DNA of 21,275 nt. Origin: Gemmatimonadota bacterium. Lineage in GTDB: Bacteria > Gemmatimonadota > Gemmatimonadetes > Gemmatimonadales > Gemmatimonadaceae. Shown here in pieces: positions 1 to 7,620 of the stretch. A program made the translations under genes and the position numbers. The stretch lies in the NCBI GenBank assembly GCA_016794735.1, contig JAEUJK010000607.1:1-21275 (forward strand). Reading direction: 5' to 3'. Numbering within the stretch: position 1 is the stretch's first letter; each line of letters begins with the position of its first letter. Under the pieces are notes generated by a model that worked only from the letters and a program-made list of their open reading frames with translations, made no database searches and was not told where the DNA came from.

Positions 1-149
1 TACGCGGGCGCTCGTCCGGGGAAGGGGGCGTTGGGGCAGGCATCTCCCCTGTCAGACGACCGGCCGCTGAGGGACGGCACGGCCGTGATAGATTGCGAAA
101 ATGGGGCCCCGCCCGGGTGCTCCTGAGACCCCCATCCCGACGTTCCGAA
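1..149. other. leuS upstream region
   Basis: No convincing gene is visible here. It must hold the leuS leader and perhaps its promoter. TAGATT at 89-94 resembles a -10 box, but I see no matching -35 box at the right distance. No T-box or other known leader structure is evident. An in-frame TTG at 93 would extend leuS by 19 residues, but that extension is Arg/Pro-rich and unlike any LeuRS N-terminus. Confidence 0.4.
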
Positions 150-2603
150 ATGACCGAACCGAGCCCATCTGCGGACCCGGCGGCCCCCGAGGGCTACGTC
201 CCGTCCGTGGTTGAAGCGCGATGGCAGTCGCGCTGGCGCGAGCGCGGCACCAACCAGACCGACCTGGCTGGCGGTGAGCGGCCGTTCTACGCGCTCATGA
301 TGTTCCCGTACCCGTCCGCCGAGGGGCTGCACGTCGGGAACCTCTTCGCCTTCACCGGCACGGACATCTACGGCCGGTTCCAGCGCCTCCAGGGCCACAC
401 GGTCTTCGAGCCGCTCGGCTACGACGCGTTCGGGATCCACTCGGAGAACTACGCGCTGAAGGTCGGCGGGCACCCGATGCGGCTGATCCCGCGGAACATC
501 GCGAACTTCCGGCGCCAGCTGGAGCGTGCGGGGCTCATGGTGGATTGGCGGCAGGCCGTGGATACCACGGATCCGTCGTACTACAAGTGGACCCAGTGGG
601 TCTTCCTGCAGCTGTACAAGCATGGCCTGGCCTACAAGAAGAAAGCCGCCGTGAACTGGTGCCCGAGCTGCAAGACGGTCCTGGCCAACGAGCAGGTCAT
701 CGCCGGTGCGTGCGAGCGATGCGGCACGGTCGTGGAGCAGCGACTGCTGGAACAGTGGTTCTTCCGGATCACCGACTACGCGGGCCGGTTGCTCGACCAC
801 CTGGATACCCTCGACTGGTCGGAAACCACCAAGACGGCGCAGCGGAACTGGATCGGGCGCAGCGAGGGGGCCGAGGTCACCTTCCCGGTCGTCGGCAGTG
901 ACGCCGGGATCACGGTGTTCACCACGCGCCCGGACACGATCTTCGGCGCGACCTACATGGTGCTGGCCCCCGAACACGGGTTGGTCGAGCGCCTGACGAC
1001 GCCTGCCCAGCGCGACGCCGTCGAGGCGTATCGCGCCCGTGCCGCCCGGCAGGACCTGGTCTCGCGCAAGGTCAACAAGGAAAAGACGGGCGTCTTCACC
1101 GGCAGTTATGCGACCAACCCGGCCACGGGGCAGCCGATCCCGATCTGGATCGCCGACTACGTGCTCATGGAGTACGGCACGGGGGCGATCATGGCCGTGC
1201 CGGGCCACGACGAACGTGACTTTGCCTTCGCGACCCAGTTCGCGCTGCCGATCGTGCGCGTGGTCGCGCCGGCCGGCGGGGACGCCTCGACGCCGCTCAC
1301 CGAGCCCTTCGTCGACGACGAGAACGGACGGATCGTGAACAGCGGCGACTTCGACGGCCGCCCCGTGGCCGACGCGAAGCGCGAGGTGACGGCGTGGCTC
1401 GCGTCGCGCGGGGCCGGGAAGGGAGTGACCAACTATCGGTTGCACGACTGGTGCATCTCGCGCCAGCGGTACTGGGGGCCGCCCATCCCCATCATCTACT
1501 GCGATGCGTGCGGGCCGCAGCCGGTGCCGGAGTCCGACCTGCCGGTCGTGCTGCCGGACATCGAGGACTATCGGCCGGACGATTCCGGCGTCTCGCCCCT
1601 CGCGCGGCATGCCGAGTGGTATCATGTCGCCTGTCCAACGTGCGGAAAGCAGGGGCGCCGCGAGACCGACGTCTCCGACACCTTCCTGGACAGCGGCTGG
1701 TATTTCCTGCGGTACCCGAGCGCCACGCGCAGCGACGTGCCGTTCGATCGCGAGCTGACCCGCAAGTGGCTCCCCGTGTCGACGTACATCGGCGGCAATG
1801 AGCACGCGGTGTTGCACCTGCTGTACTCGCGGTTCATCACGATGGTGCTGCACGACATGGGGCACCTCGACTTCGAGGAGCCGTACACCCGCTTTCGCGC
1901 GCATGGCCTCATCATCAAGGAAGGGGCCAAGATGTCCAAGACGAAGGGCAACGTCGTCAACCCGGACCAGTTCATCGAGGACTGGGGCGCCGACGCCTTC
2001 CGCACCTACCTCATGTTCCTCGGCCCCTACGAGGAAGGCGGGGACTTCCGCGATGCGGGGATCAGCGGGGTCAAGCGGTTCCTCGACCGGCTCTGGCTGG
2101 CGGCCACCGAGGCCACCGACGCCGCGCCGGACGAGTCGGTGATGCGCAAGCTGCACCAGACGATCGCCAAGTGCGGGGCCGACATCCCGCGGCTCTCATA
2201 CAACACGGCGATTGCCGCGATGATGGAGTACATGAACGTGCTCCGCAAAGGCGAGCGTCGTCCGGCGCGCGCCGAGGTGGCGCCGCTCGTCCAGCTGGTG
2301 TCACCCTTTGCGCCGCACCTCGCCGAGGAGCTGTGGGAGCGCCTGGGGAACACGCGGAGTGTCTTCGATAGCGGATGGCCGGCCTACGACGAGGCCCTCG
2401 CCCGCGACGAGACGATCCAGCTCGCCGTGCAGGTCAATGGCAAGTTGCGCGGTGCGTTGACCGTGGACCCGGGCATCACCCAGGATGCGGCACTCGCCCT
2501 CGCCAAGGCTGACGCGGGGGTCGCCAAGTTCCTGACCGGGGAGATCGTGAAGGTGATCTTCGTCCCGCGGCGGCTGCTCAACATCGTGGTGAAGGCCGGC
2601 TGA
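150..2603 (+). CDS. leuS: Leucyl-tRNA synthetase (class Ia, with editing domain)
   Basis: The product charges tRNA-Leu with leucine in the cytoplasm and removes misacylated amino acids. At 817 residues it is near the usual bacterial size. Visible in order are the HIGH-type motif HVGN at residues 61-64 after FPYPSAEGL, and a zinc knuckle with Cys171/174 and Cys188/191. The CP1 editing domain follows with TTRPDTIFG and GTGAIMAVPGHDERDFAFA. The catalytic loop is KMSKTKGN (Lys594), and the C-terminal part holds VQVNGKLRG. I chose ATG 150 because the reading frame upstream of it (back to TTG 93) encodes an Arg/Pro-rich stretch unlike the family. Oddities are HVGN for HIGH, KMSKT for KMSKS, and GYDAFGIHSE where most bacterial enzymes have GWDAFGLPAE. 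The gene stands alone and converges on the cupredoxin gene. Confidence 0.97.
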   Translation: MTEPSPSADPAAPEGYVPSVVEARWQSRWRERGTNQTDLAGGERPFYALMMFPYPSAEGLHVGNLFAFTGTDIYGRFQRLQGHTVFEPLGYDAFGIHSENYALKVGGHPMRLIPRNIANFRRQLERAGLMVDWRQAVDTTDPSYYKWTQWVFLQLYKHGLAYKKKAAVNWCPSCKTVLANEQVIAGACERCGTVVEQRLLEQWFFRITDYAGRLLDHLDTLDWSETTKTAQRNWIGRSEGAEVTFPVVGSDAGITVFTTRPDTIFGATYMVLAPEHGLVERLTTPAQRDAVEAYRARAARQDLVSRKVNKEKTGVFTGSYATNPATGQPIPIWIADYVLMEYGTGAIMAVPGHDERDFAFATQFALPIVRVVAPAGGDASTPLTEPFVDDENGRIVNSGDFDGRPVADAKREVTAWLASRGAGKGVTNYRLHDWCISRQRYWGPPIPIIYCDACGPQPVPESDLPVVLPDIEDYRPDDSGVSPLARHAEWYHVACPTCGKQGRRETDVSDTFLDSGWYFLRYPSATRSDVPFDRELTRKWLPVSTYIGGNEHAVLHLLYSRFITMVLHDMGHLDFEEPYTRFRAHGLIIKEGAKMSKTKGNVVNPDQFIEDWGADAFRTYLMFLGPYEEGGDFRDAGISGVKRFLDRLWLAATEATDAAPDESVMRKLHQTIAKCGADIPRLSYNTAIAAMMEYMNVLRKGERRPARAEVAPLVQLVSPFAPHLAEELWERLGNTRSVFDSGWPAYDEALARDETIQLAVQVNGKLRGALTVDPGITQDAALALAKADAGVAKFLTGEIVKVIFVPRRLLNIVVKAG

Positions 2604-2632
2604 CGAATCGCTCGTCACCGGCCCGGGGATGA

Positions 2633-2653
2633 CGAGGGCGCCTGGCGCCCTCG
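2633..2653. terminator. Bidirectional palindromic terminator candidate
   Basis: Two perfect 10-base arms (CGAGGGCGCC at 2633-2642 and GGCGCCCTCG at 2644-2653) flank a single T. They lie in the 63-base gap between the convergent ends of leuS and the cupredoxin gene. The stem would form on either transcript. No clear T-run follows on either strand, so termination may be weak or factor-assisted. Confidence 0.6.
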
Positions 2654-2666
2654 CCGTCCCGAACGA

Positions 2667-3503
2667 TCATTGGACCGTGAATTCCTTCGCCATGCCGTGC
2701 TCGAGGTGCGGCTTGCCGTCCTTGGCATCGGGCACGAAGCACAACAGCAGGTAGTTGCCGGGCGTGAGCTGCACCCGCACGTACCCGGTTCCGCCCGGTG
2801 CCATCGGCGCGAGTCCACCGAGTGCCTTCCCCGGCATCGGCCCTGAATACGTCGCTGCCCACTTGCCGAAGTCGGCGATGGTCTTGCCCGAGTCGAGCCG
2901 CGCGATGAAGAACTCATGCGACTGCTGGGCGGTGTTCGTCACCTTGATGACGTGTTCACCCGGGGTGAGCGCTGGCGCGATCTCGAAACCGTAGTCCATG
3001 AGCGTCATCGAGACGTCGCTCGTTGGCGCTGGTGCGGCAGCGGCGGTGGCGGGCACCACCGTCAGCTCGCGCACCATCCCCTTGGCGATGTGCGGCACCT
3101 TGTCGGGAATGTCGACGACGCAGAACAAGGCGTACGTGCCCGGTGCCACGTCGTGCATCACGATCGCCGTGTCGCCCACGGCCGGCGGGTTGGGGCCCCC
3201 GATCTCCGTGAGCCACGAGGGGAATGGGTCCGTGGGCTTCATCGTCTGGCTGGCGGCGATGAAGTCGGCGTACGTCTTGCCCTCGCCGATCTTCACGACC
3301 ATCGCATGGTGCACGCCGGAGGCCGCGACGAGGTGGAACGCGGTCATCCCGCTCGGGATGGTGTCGGGCGCCGCGAGCGCGAAGTCGCTGGCGGTGATCG
3401 TGACCACGTTAGGCACGGCGGCGACGGCGGAATCGGCGGCCGGCGTTTCCGCACGGGAGCACGCAAACAGCAGGAGGGTCGTGACAGCGATGAGGGGTCG
3501 CAT
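2667..3503 (-). CDS. Lipoprotein with two tandem cupredoxin (type 1 copper-like) domains
   Basis: This 278-residue protein starts with a lipoprotein signal: MRPL, a hydrophobic run, then lipobox LFAC with Cys15. It should be anchored in the outer membrane or to the periplasmic face of the inner membrane. Two homologous halves follow. The first has His65 or His66, Cys128, His138 and Met143. The second has His196, Cys255, His266 and Met271. Each half thus keeps the His...Cys...His...Met ligand order of mononuclear blue-copper sites, on a beta-sandwich pattern (GTYALFC, GNYLLLC). The halves share the segments GKTYADF and GKTIADF, so the gene looks like an internal duplication. The likely role is electron transfer or copper binding, but no partner enzyme lies beside it. 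An in-frame Met 49 codons upstream exists, but only ATG 3503 gives a signal peptide. No Shine-Dalgarno site is visible. Confidence 0.8.
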   Translation of the reverse strand: MRPLIAVTTLLLFACSRAETPAADSAVAAVPNVVTITASDFALAAPDTIPSGMTAFHLVAASGVHHAMVVKIGEGKTYADFIAASQTMKPTDPFPSWLTEIGGPNPPAVGDTAIVMHDVAPGTYALFCVVDIPDKVPHIAKGMVRELTVVPATAAAAPAPTSDVSMTLMDYGFEIAPALTPGEHVIKVTNTAQQSHEFFIARLDSGKTIADFGKWAATYSGPMPGKALGGLAPMAPGGTGYVRVQLTPGNYLLLCFVPDAKDGKPHLEHGMAKEFTVQ

Positions 3504-3657
3504 GGGTTCACGGAAGTGGAGGGGATCCAGGGCACGTGGTGGCGTGCGGCGGGCCTCGACAGATTGCGACCATCCGGGAGATCGCGCTAGCGATTTCCAC
3601 GTGAGAAAGTCCACATTCCCGCGATCGAGTTCGTCGTCACCCTTGCCCACGCACGCC
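3504..3657. promoter_or_regulatory. Divergent intergenic region, cupredoxin gene / reductase operon
   Basis: This 154-base gap separates two divergent starts and must hold both promoters. A small inverted repeat (ATCGC, 4-base loop, GCGAT) lies at 3581-3594. I cannot assign -35 and -10 boxes with confidence. In-frame GTG 3601 and TTG 3643 lie inside it and are alternative starts for the rightward gene. Confidence 0.4.
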
Positions 3658-4656
3658 GTGAGTCACGCTGAAACGTTGGTCGTATCGCACGACGATGTCG
3701 TTCGCCTGCTGCCCATGGCTGCGTGCATCGACCTCATGGGAGAGACCCTCGCGTCACTCGCACGCGGCGAGGCACTCCTTCCCCTGCGTACCGTGCTGCG
3801 ACTGCCCGGGCAGCGCAACATGTTCGCCGCGATGCCGGCCGTGCTCGGCCCGTCGATCGGGGCCAAGGTGATCACCGTCTTTCCGGACAACGAAGGAACG
3901 CCGTTCGAGTCGCACATCGGGGTGGTGCTCTACTTCGAGAACACCAATGGTCGGCTGCTCGCCATCATCGATGCGTCGTCGGTGACCGCGATTCGCACGG
4001 CCGCCGTGTCCGGCCTCGCCACGCGGCTCCTCGCCAACCCGAACGCGCGCACCCTGGCCATCCTCGGCAGTGGCGTGCAGGCGATGACACACCTCGAGGC
4101 CATGTGCGCCGTGCGCGGCTTCACGACCGTTCGCGTGTGGAGCCGTCACCTCCCCAACGCCGAGGCCTTCGCCGAGCGTGCGCGCGCGCAGCACGGGCGC
4201 ACGGTAGAGGTGGTGCCGACCCCCGAGGCTGCCGTGCGTGGGGCGGACGTCATCTGTACGACGACCTCCTCGCGCGAACCCATCGTCCAGTCAGAGTGGG
4301 TTGCCCCGGGCGCACACATCAACGCGGTCGGCGCGAGCCAGGCCACCGCGCGCGAGCTGGACTCCGAGACGGTGCGACGCGCCCGCCTCTATGTCGATCG
4401 ACGGGAGAGCGTGATGGCCGAGGCTGGCGACTTTCTCATCCCGCGCGAGGAAGGGGTGGTCGACAACACGCACGTGCTGGGCGAACTCGGCGAGGTGGTG
4501 CTCGGGCGTGTCGCCGGGCGCACTGGTCCCGGCGACGTGACCCTGTTCAAGTCGTTAGGCATCGCGATCGAGGATGTCGCCAGTGCCCGGTTCATCTACG
4601 AGCGCGCCCGCGAACTCGGCACCGGGACCTGGGTCGCCATCGGGGGGATGCGGTGA
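3658..4656 (+). CDS. Ornithine cyclodeaminase / mu-crystallin family NAD(P)-dependent reductase
   Basis: This 332-residue protein belongs to the family of ornithine cyclodeaminase, archaeal alanine dehydrogenase and ketimine or pyrroline-2-carboxylate reductases. Visible are Arg44 (LPLRTVLR), Lys70 (GAKVIT), Arg113 (TAIRTAA), a Rossmann GxGxxA loop (ILGSGVQA, residues 135-142), GADVICTTTSS and ELDSETV. Where true ornithine cyclodeaminase has GGDCPGKTE with a catalytic Asp, this protein has GASQATARE. A deaminase is therefore unlikely and an imine or ketimine reductase more likely (inference). I chose GTG 3658 because it puts the usual short N-terminus before LVVSHDDVVRLLPM. GTG 3601 and TTG 3643 remain possible. 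The gene overlaps the next, a PLP lyase, by 4 bases, so the pair probably acts in one pathway. Confidence 0.85.
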   Translation: MSHAETLVVSHDDVVRLLPMAACIDLMGETLASLARGEALLPLRTVLRLPGQRNMFAAMPAVLGPSIGAKVITVFPDNEGTPFESHIGVVLYFENTNGRLLAIIDASSVTAIRTAAVSGLATRLLANPNARTLAILGSGVQAMTHLEAMCAVRGFTTVRVWSRHLPNAEAFAERARAQHGRTVEVVPTPEAAVRGADVICTTTSSREPIVQSEWVAPGAHINAVGASQATARELDSETVRRARLYVDRRESVMAEAGDFLIPREEGVVDNTHVLGELGEVVLGRVAGRTGPGDVTLFKSLGIAIEDVASARFIYERARELGTGTWVAIGGMR

Positions 4657-5609
4657 GGGCGCCGCTCCCCGTGCCGGTCCCCCTCGCGGAGATCGAGGCG
4701 GCGCAGCGGCGCATTGCCGGCACCGCGGTCCGCACGCCATTGATCCGGCTGCACATCGATGCGCCGTGCGAGCTGTGGCTCAAGCTCGAGAATCTCCAGC
4801 CCATCGGCTCGTTCAAGATCCGCGGCGCAGCCAACGCGATGGCGATGGCCGATCCCGATGCGCTGTCACGCGGGGTGTGGACGGCGAGCGCGGGGAACAT
4901 GGCGCAGGGCGTGGCCTGGTGTGCGCGCGAGCGTGGCATCCGGTGCACCGTCGTCGTTCCCGAACACGCGCCTGCCGCCAAGGTGCACGCGGTCGAGCGA
5001 CTCGGCGCAACCGTGGTGCGACGCCCCCATGAAGAATGGTGGCGGATCCTCGTCGAGCACGGCGCGCCAGGCTTCGACGGCGTGTTCATTCACCCCGTGA
5101 GCGAGCGCGCCGTGATTGCCGGGAATGGCACCGCCGGGTTGGAGATTGCCGCCGACCTCCCGGATGTCGATGCCGTGATCGTGCCGTACGGTGGCGGTGG
5201 CCTCGCCAGTGGCATCGCCTCCGCGCTGGCGGCGGTCGCGCCGCGGGTGAAGGTGCACGCGGCGGAGGTCGACACGGCGGCACCGCTCGCGGCGGCGATG
5301 CGCGCCGGGTCGCCGGTGCCGTTCGACTACCAGCCGAGCTTCGTGGATGGGATCGGCGGGCGCAGCGTGCTGGCGGACATGTGGCCGCTGGCGTCGACCC
5401 TGCTCTCCAGTTCGATTGTCGTGACGCTCGATGAGGTGATCGACGCGCTGCGCGTGCTGCTGGCGCGTGCGCGTGTGCTCGCCGAAGGAGCGGGTGCGGC
5501 TGCCGTTGCCGCTGGCAGGACCGGACAGGCGGGCCACGGCAAGGTGGTCTGCGTGATTTCCGGCGGAAACATCAACCTCGAGACGGTGGCGGGGTTCCTC
5601 GCCCCGTGA
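4653..5609 (+). CDS. PLP-dependent threonine dehydratase-like / serine racemase-like lyase (fold type II)
   Basis: This 318-residue enzyme of the tryptophan synthase beta superfamily lacks the C-terminal ACT-like regulatory domain of biosynthetic IlvA. Visible are the PLP lysine Lys55 in GSFKIRGA, the substrate loop SAGNMAQG (residues 79-86; most relatives have SSGNHAQ), the phosphate-binding glycine loop YGGGGLASG near 179-187, and the C-terminal ISGGNIN. It starts at GTG 4653, overlapping the reductase stop as GTGA, with GGGGGGA just upstream as a possible ribosome site. Such enzymes remove the amino group of hydroxy-amino acids or racemise them through an imine. A reductase of the ornithine cyclodeaminase family next door could use a related product. 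The same family pair occurs as EutB/EutC in ectoine degradation, but no other ectoine gene is visible here. The substrate is unknown. Confidence 0.85.
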   Translation: MRAPLPVPVPLAEIEAAQRRIAGTAVRTPLIRLHIDAPCELWLKLENLQPIGSFKIRGAANAMAMADPDALSRGVWTASAGNMAQGVAWCARERGIRCTVVVPEHAPAAKVHAVERLGATVVRRPHEEWWRILVEHGAPGFDGVFIHPVSERAVIAGNGTAGLEIAADLPDVDAVIVPYGGGGLASGIASALAAVAPRVKVHAAEVDTAAPLAAAMRAGSPVPFDYQPSFVDGIGGRSVLADMWPLASTLLSSSIVVTLDEVIDALRVLLARARVLAEGAGAAAVAAGRTGQAGHGKVVCVISGGNINLETVAGFLAP

Positions 5610-5641
5610 GCGTGCCATCCGTGCTGACGGGGCGATCCCTC

Positions 5642-7168
5642 ATGAGACAACCGATGCGAAGCATCCTGTGGTTCGTGGCTGTCCCCTCGGTGCTTGCGGC
5701 GCAGGTGCCGGCCGAGTTCGCGGCCGCGCGCCGCACGATCGATTCCCTCATGGCCGCGCACCGACTGCCCTCGGTGGCCGTTGCCGTGGCCCGCGACGGG
5801 CGCGTGGTGTGGGAGACGGCGTTCGGCCTTGCCGATCGGGAGAAGAACATCGCCGCGACGGCGCAGACCGCGTATTCGCTCGCGTCCATCTCCAAGCCGT
5901 TCACGGCCACGGGTCTGATGAAGCTCGTCGAGAAGGGGCGCGTGTCCTTGGACCGGCCGCTGAACGACTACCTCGGCGCCGCGAAGGTGCGGGCATTCGA
6001 GGGCAAGGCGGCGCAGGCGACGGTGCAACATGTGCTCACGCATACCGCGGGGTTGCCGTTGCACTACCAGTTCTTCTATCGGGATGGCGGGTATCCCGTG
6101 CCGACCACCGACGAGACCATCCGGCGCTTCGGCATCCTCACCAGCCGACCTGGTGGAGGCTACCAGTACTCCAACCTTGGCTTCGGGTTGCTGGACTACG
6201 TCATCCGGCGGCAGGGCGGGCTGGGTTACGCGGACTACATGCGCCGTGAGGTGTTCGACCCGCTGGGGCTCACGCACACGAGCGTGGGACCGCGCGCGGG
6301 ACTCGAGGCCGAGACGGCGGCCCGCTACACCAACGAAGACCAGCCGATTCCGTACTACACGTTCGATCATCCCGGCGCGAGCGAGGTGTACGCCTCGGCG
6401 CACGACCTGGTGCGTTTCGGCATGTTCCATCTCGGCAATGCGGTCGAGGGCCAGCAGGCCGTGTTGTCCCCGGAGACGCGAACGCGCATGCAGCGCGATG
6501 TCGCCGTGGAAGGTCCGGGCCTCACGCGTGGGCTGGGATGGGCCATTCGCGCCGACGAGTTTGGTTATCGCCGCATCTCGCACACCGGCGGAATGCCGGG
6601 CGTGACGACCATGCTTGCGCTGTATCCCCAGGCGAACGTGGTAGTCGTGGTGCTGCTCAACAAGTCCCAGCCGGCGGCCATGGTGCGTATCGCACAGGAG
6701 TTGGCGGCGGCGGTCCTCCCCGGCTACGACGCGAAGCTTCGCGAGGCGCTCGCGCGCCCCGCCGTGGCACCGCCCGTGGCCGACTGGACCTCATTGGTCG
6801 GCCGATGGCGTGGGTATGTGCGGTCGTATGCCGACTCCCTTCCGGTGGAGTTCTCGGTGGCGCCCACGGGACCGCACAACGTGCGCGTGGGCGGCGTGAT
6901 GGTGGAGAAGCCCGAGGCGACGTCGTGGGTCAACGGCGTGTTCGTCATGACGACCACATCGCCGCTCACTGCCCCCGACATCAAGCGACACCCGCACGTG
7001 CTCTCGTTCGCGCTGCGTCCGCGGGGCGACACGCTCTCCGGTTATGCCGCCGCGTCGTCCGGGCCCCCGCAGGCGCAGCGATTGTACTACGCCCTTTCCT
7101 CATATGCACGGGTGGTCAAGGAACGCGTGGCGCGCCCGTCCACGTTGCCGCGGCAGGGCACTCGATGA
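5642..7168 (+). CDS. Secreted serine hydrolase, class C beta-lactamase / penicillin-binding-protein-like
   Basis: This exported enzyme of 508 residues has a signal peptide (about 1-20, ending VLAA before Gln) and all three marks of the family: SISK (Ser82, Lys85), YSN (Tyr176 to Asn178) and HTGG (314-317). The catalytic domain spans about 25-365. A C-terminal beta-rich extension follows (about 385-495, from WTSLVGRWRGY), as in many esterase- or peptidase-type members. Possible substrates are D-amino acid peptides, beta-lactams or esters, and sequence does not decide. I chose ATG 5642 since it opens a good signal peptide. ATG 5654 also works. GTG 5606 would overlap the preceding stop as GTGA, like the other junctions in this operon. 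It is third in a four-gene run and overlaps the next gene by 4 bases. Confidence 0.85.
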   Translation: MRQPMRSILWFVAVPSVLAAQVPAEFAAARRTIDSLMAAHRLPSVAVAVARDGRVVWETAFGLADREKNIAATAQTAYSLASISKPFTATGLMKLVEKGRVSLDRPLNDYLGAAKVRAFEGKAAQATVQHVLTHTAGLPLHYQFFYRDGGYPVPTTDETIRRFGILTSRPGGGYQYSNLGFGLLDYVIRRQGGLGYADYMRREVFDPLGLTHTSVGPRAGLEAETAARYTNEDQPIPYYTFDHPGASEVYASAHDLVRFGMFHLGNAVEGQQAVLSPETRTRMQRDVAVEGPGLTRGLGWAIRADEFGYRRISHTGGMPGVTTMLALYPQANVVVVVLLNKSQPAAMVRIAQELAAAVLPGYDAKLREALARPAVAPPVADWTSLVGRWRGYVRSYADSLPVEFSVAPTGPHNVRVGGVMVEKPEATSWVNGVFVMTTTSPLTAPDIKRHPHVLSFALRPRGDTLSGYAAASSGPPQAQRLYYALSSYARVVKERVARPSTLPRQGTR

Positions 7169-7620
7169 CGGGCTCCCGGATCGGACTGGATCCGCGCGCG
7201 CGCAACCTGGTCTCGATCGGGGCGGGCGTCTTTGGCGGCACGATCCTGCTGGTCGTGCTGCAGGCCGTGAACGGCCTCGTGTTTCCGCCGCCAGCCGGGA
7301 CGGACCCTAACGATCCGGAGTCCATGCGCCGCGCGATGGCGGCGATGACGGTGCCGGCGTACCTCGGCCTGGTGGCGGCCTACTTCATCGCCACCACGGC
7401 GGCGTGCACCGTGGCGGCGCGTGTCGCCGGGACGGAGCCCCGACGCCGCGCCCGGCTGGTTGGCCTGGCGTTCGTCGTCGCGGCCATCATGACCTTCCGC
7501 GAGATTCCCCATCCCGCGTGGGTCATCGCCGCGATCCTCGTGTCCCTGGTGGTCGCCGCGGTCCTCGGGCCACGCCTTGCCGGGCGCGACGCGGCCCCGC
7601 CGGCGACGAGCGTCAGCTGA
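7165..7620 (+). CDS. Four-helix membrane protein of unknown function
   Basis: I do not recognise this 151-residue protein. It has four likely membrane helices at about residues 15-39, 64-86, 96-112 and 118-136. A polar loop rich in Pro and Asp lies between the first two, and the tail is short. Its ATG overlaps the hydrolase stop as ATGA, so it is translated with that operon. It may anchor, export for, or be protected alongside the secreted hydrolase (inference only). Its TGA stop lies within the palindrome TCAGCTGA, which also supplies the stop of the convergent gene. Confidence 0.75.
   Translation: MTGSRIGLDPRARNLVSIGAGVFGGTILLVVLQAVNGLVFPPPAGTDPNDPESMRRAMAAMTVPAYLGLVAAYFIATTAACTVAARVAGTEPRRRARLVGLAFVVAAIMTFREIPHPAWVIAAILVSLVVAAVLGPRLAGRDAAPPATSVS

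Noticed and set aside
3581..3594. Inverted repeat ATCGC-GCTA-GCGAT in the divergent gap
   Set aside because: The arms are 5 bp and no promoter can be placed beside it. It is mentioned within the intergenic feature but not called an operator.
5606..5641. GTG 5606 as start of the serine hydrolase
   Set aside because: It gives a neat GTGA overlap but adds 12 residues before the signal peptide. ATG 5642 opens a more typical signal peptide. It is kept as an alternative.
5327..6583. Minus-strand open frame of 418 codons opposite the PLP lyase and hydrolase
   Set aside because: It spans two convincing plus-strand genes with catalytic motifs and shows no motif of its own.
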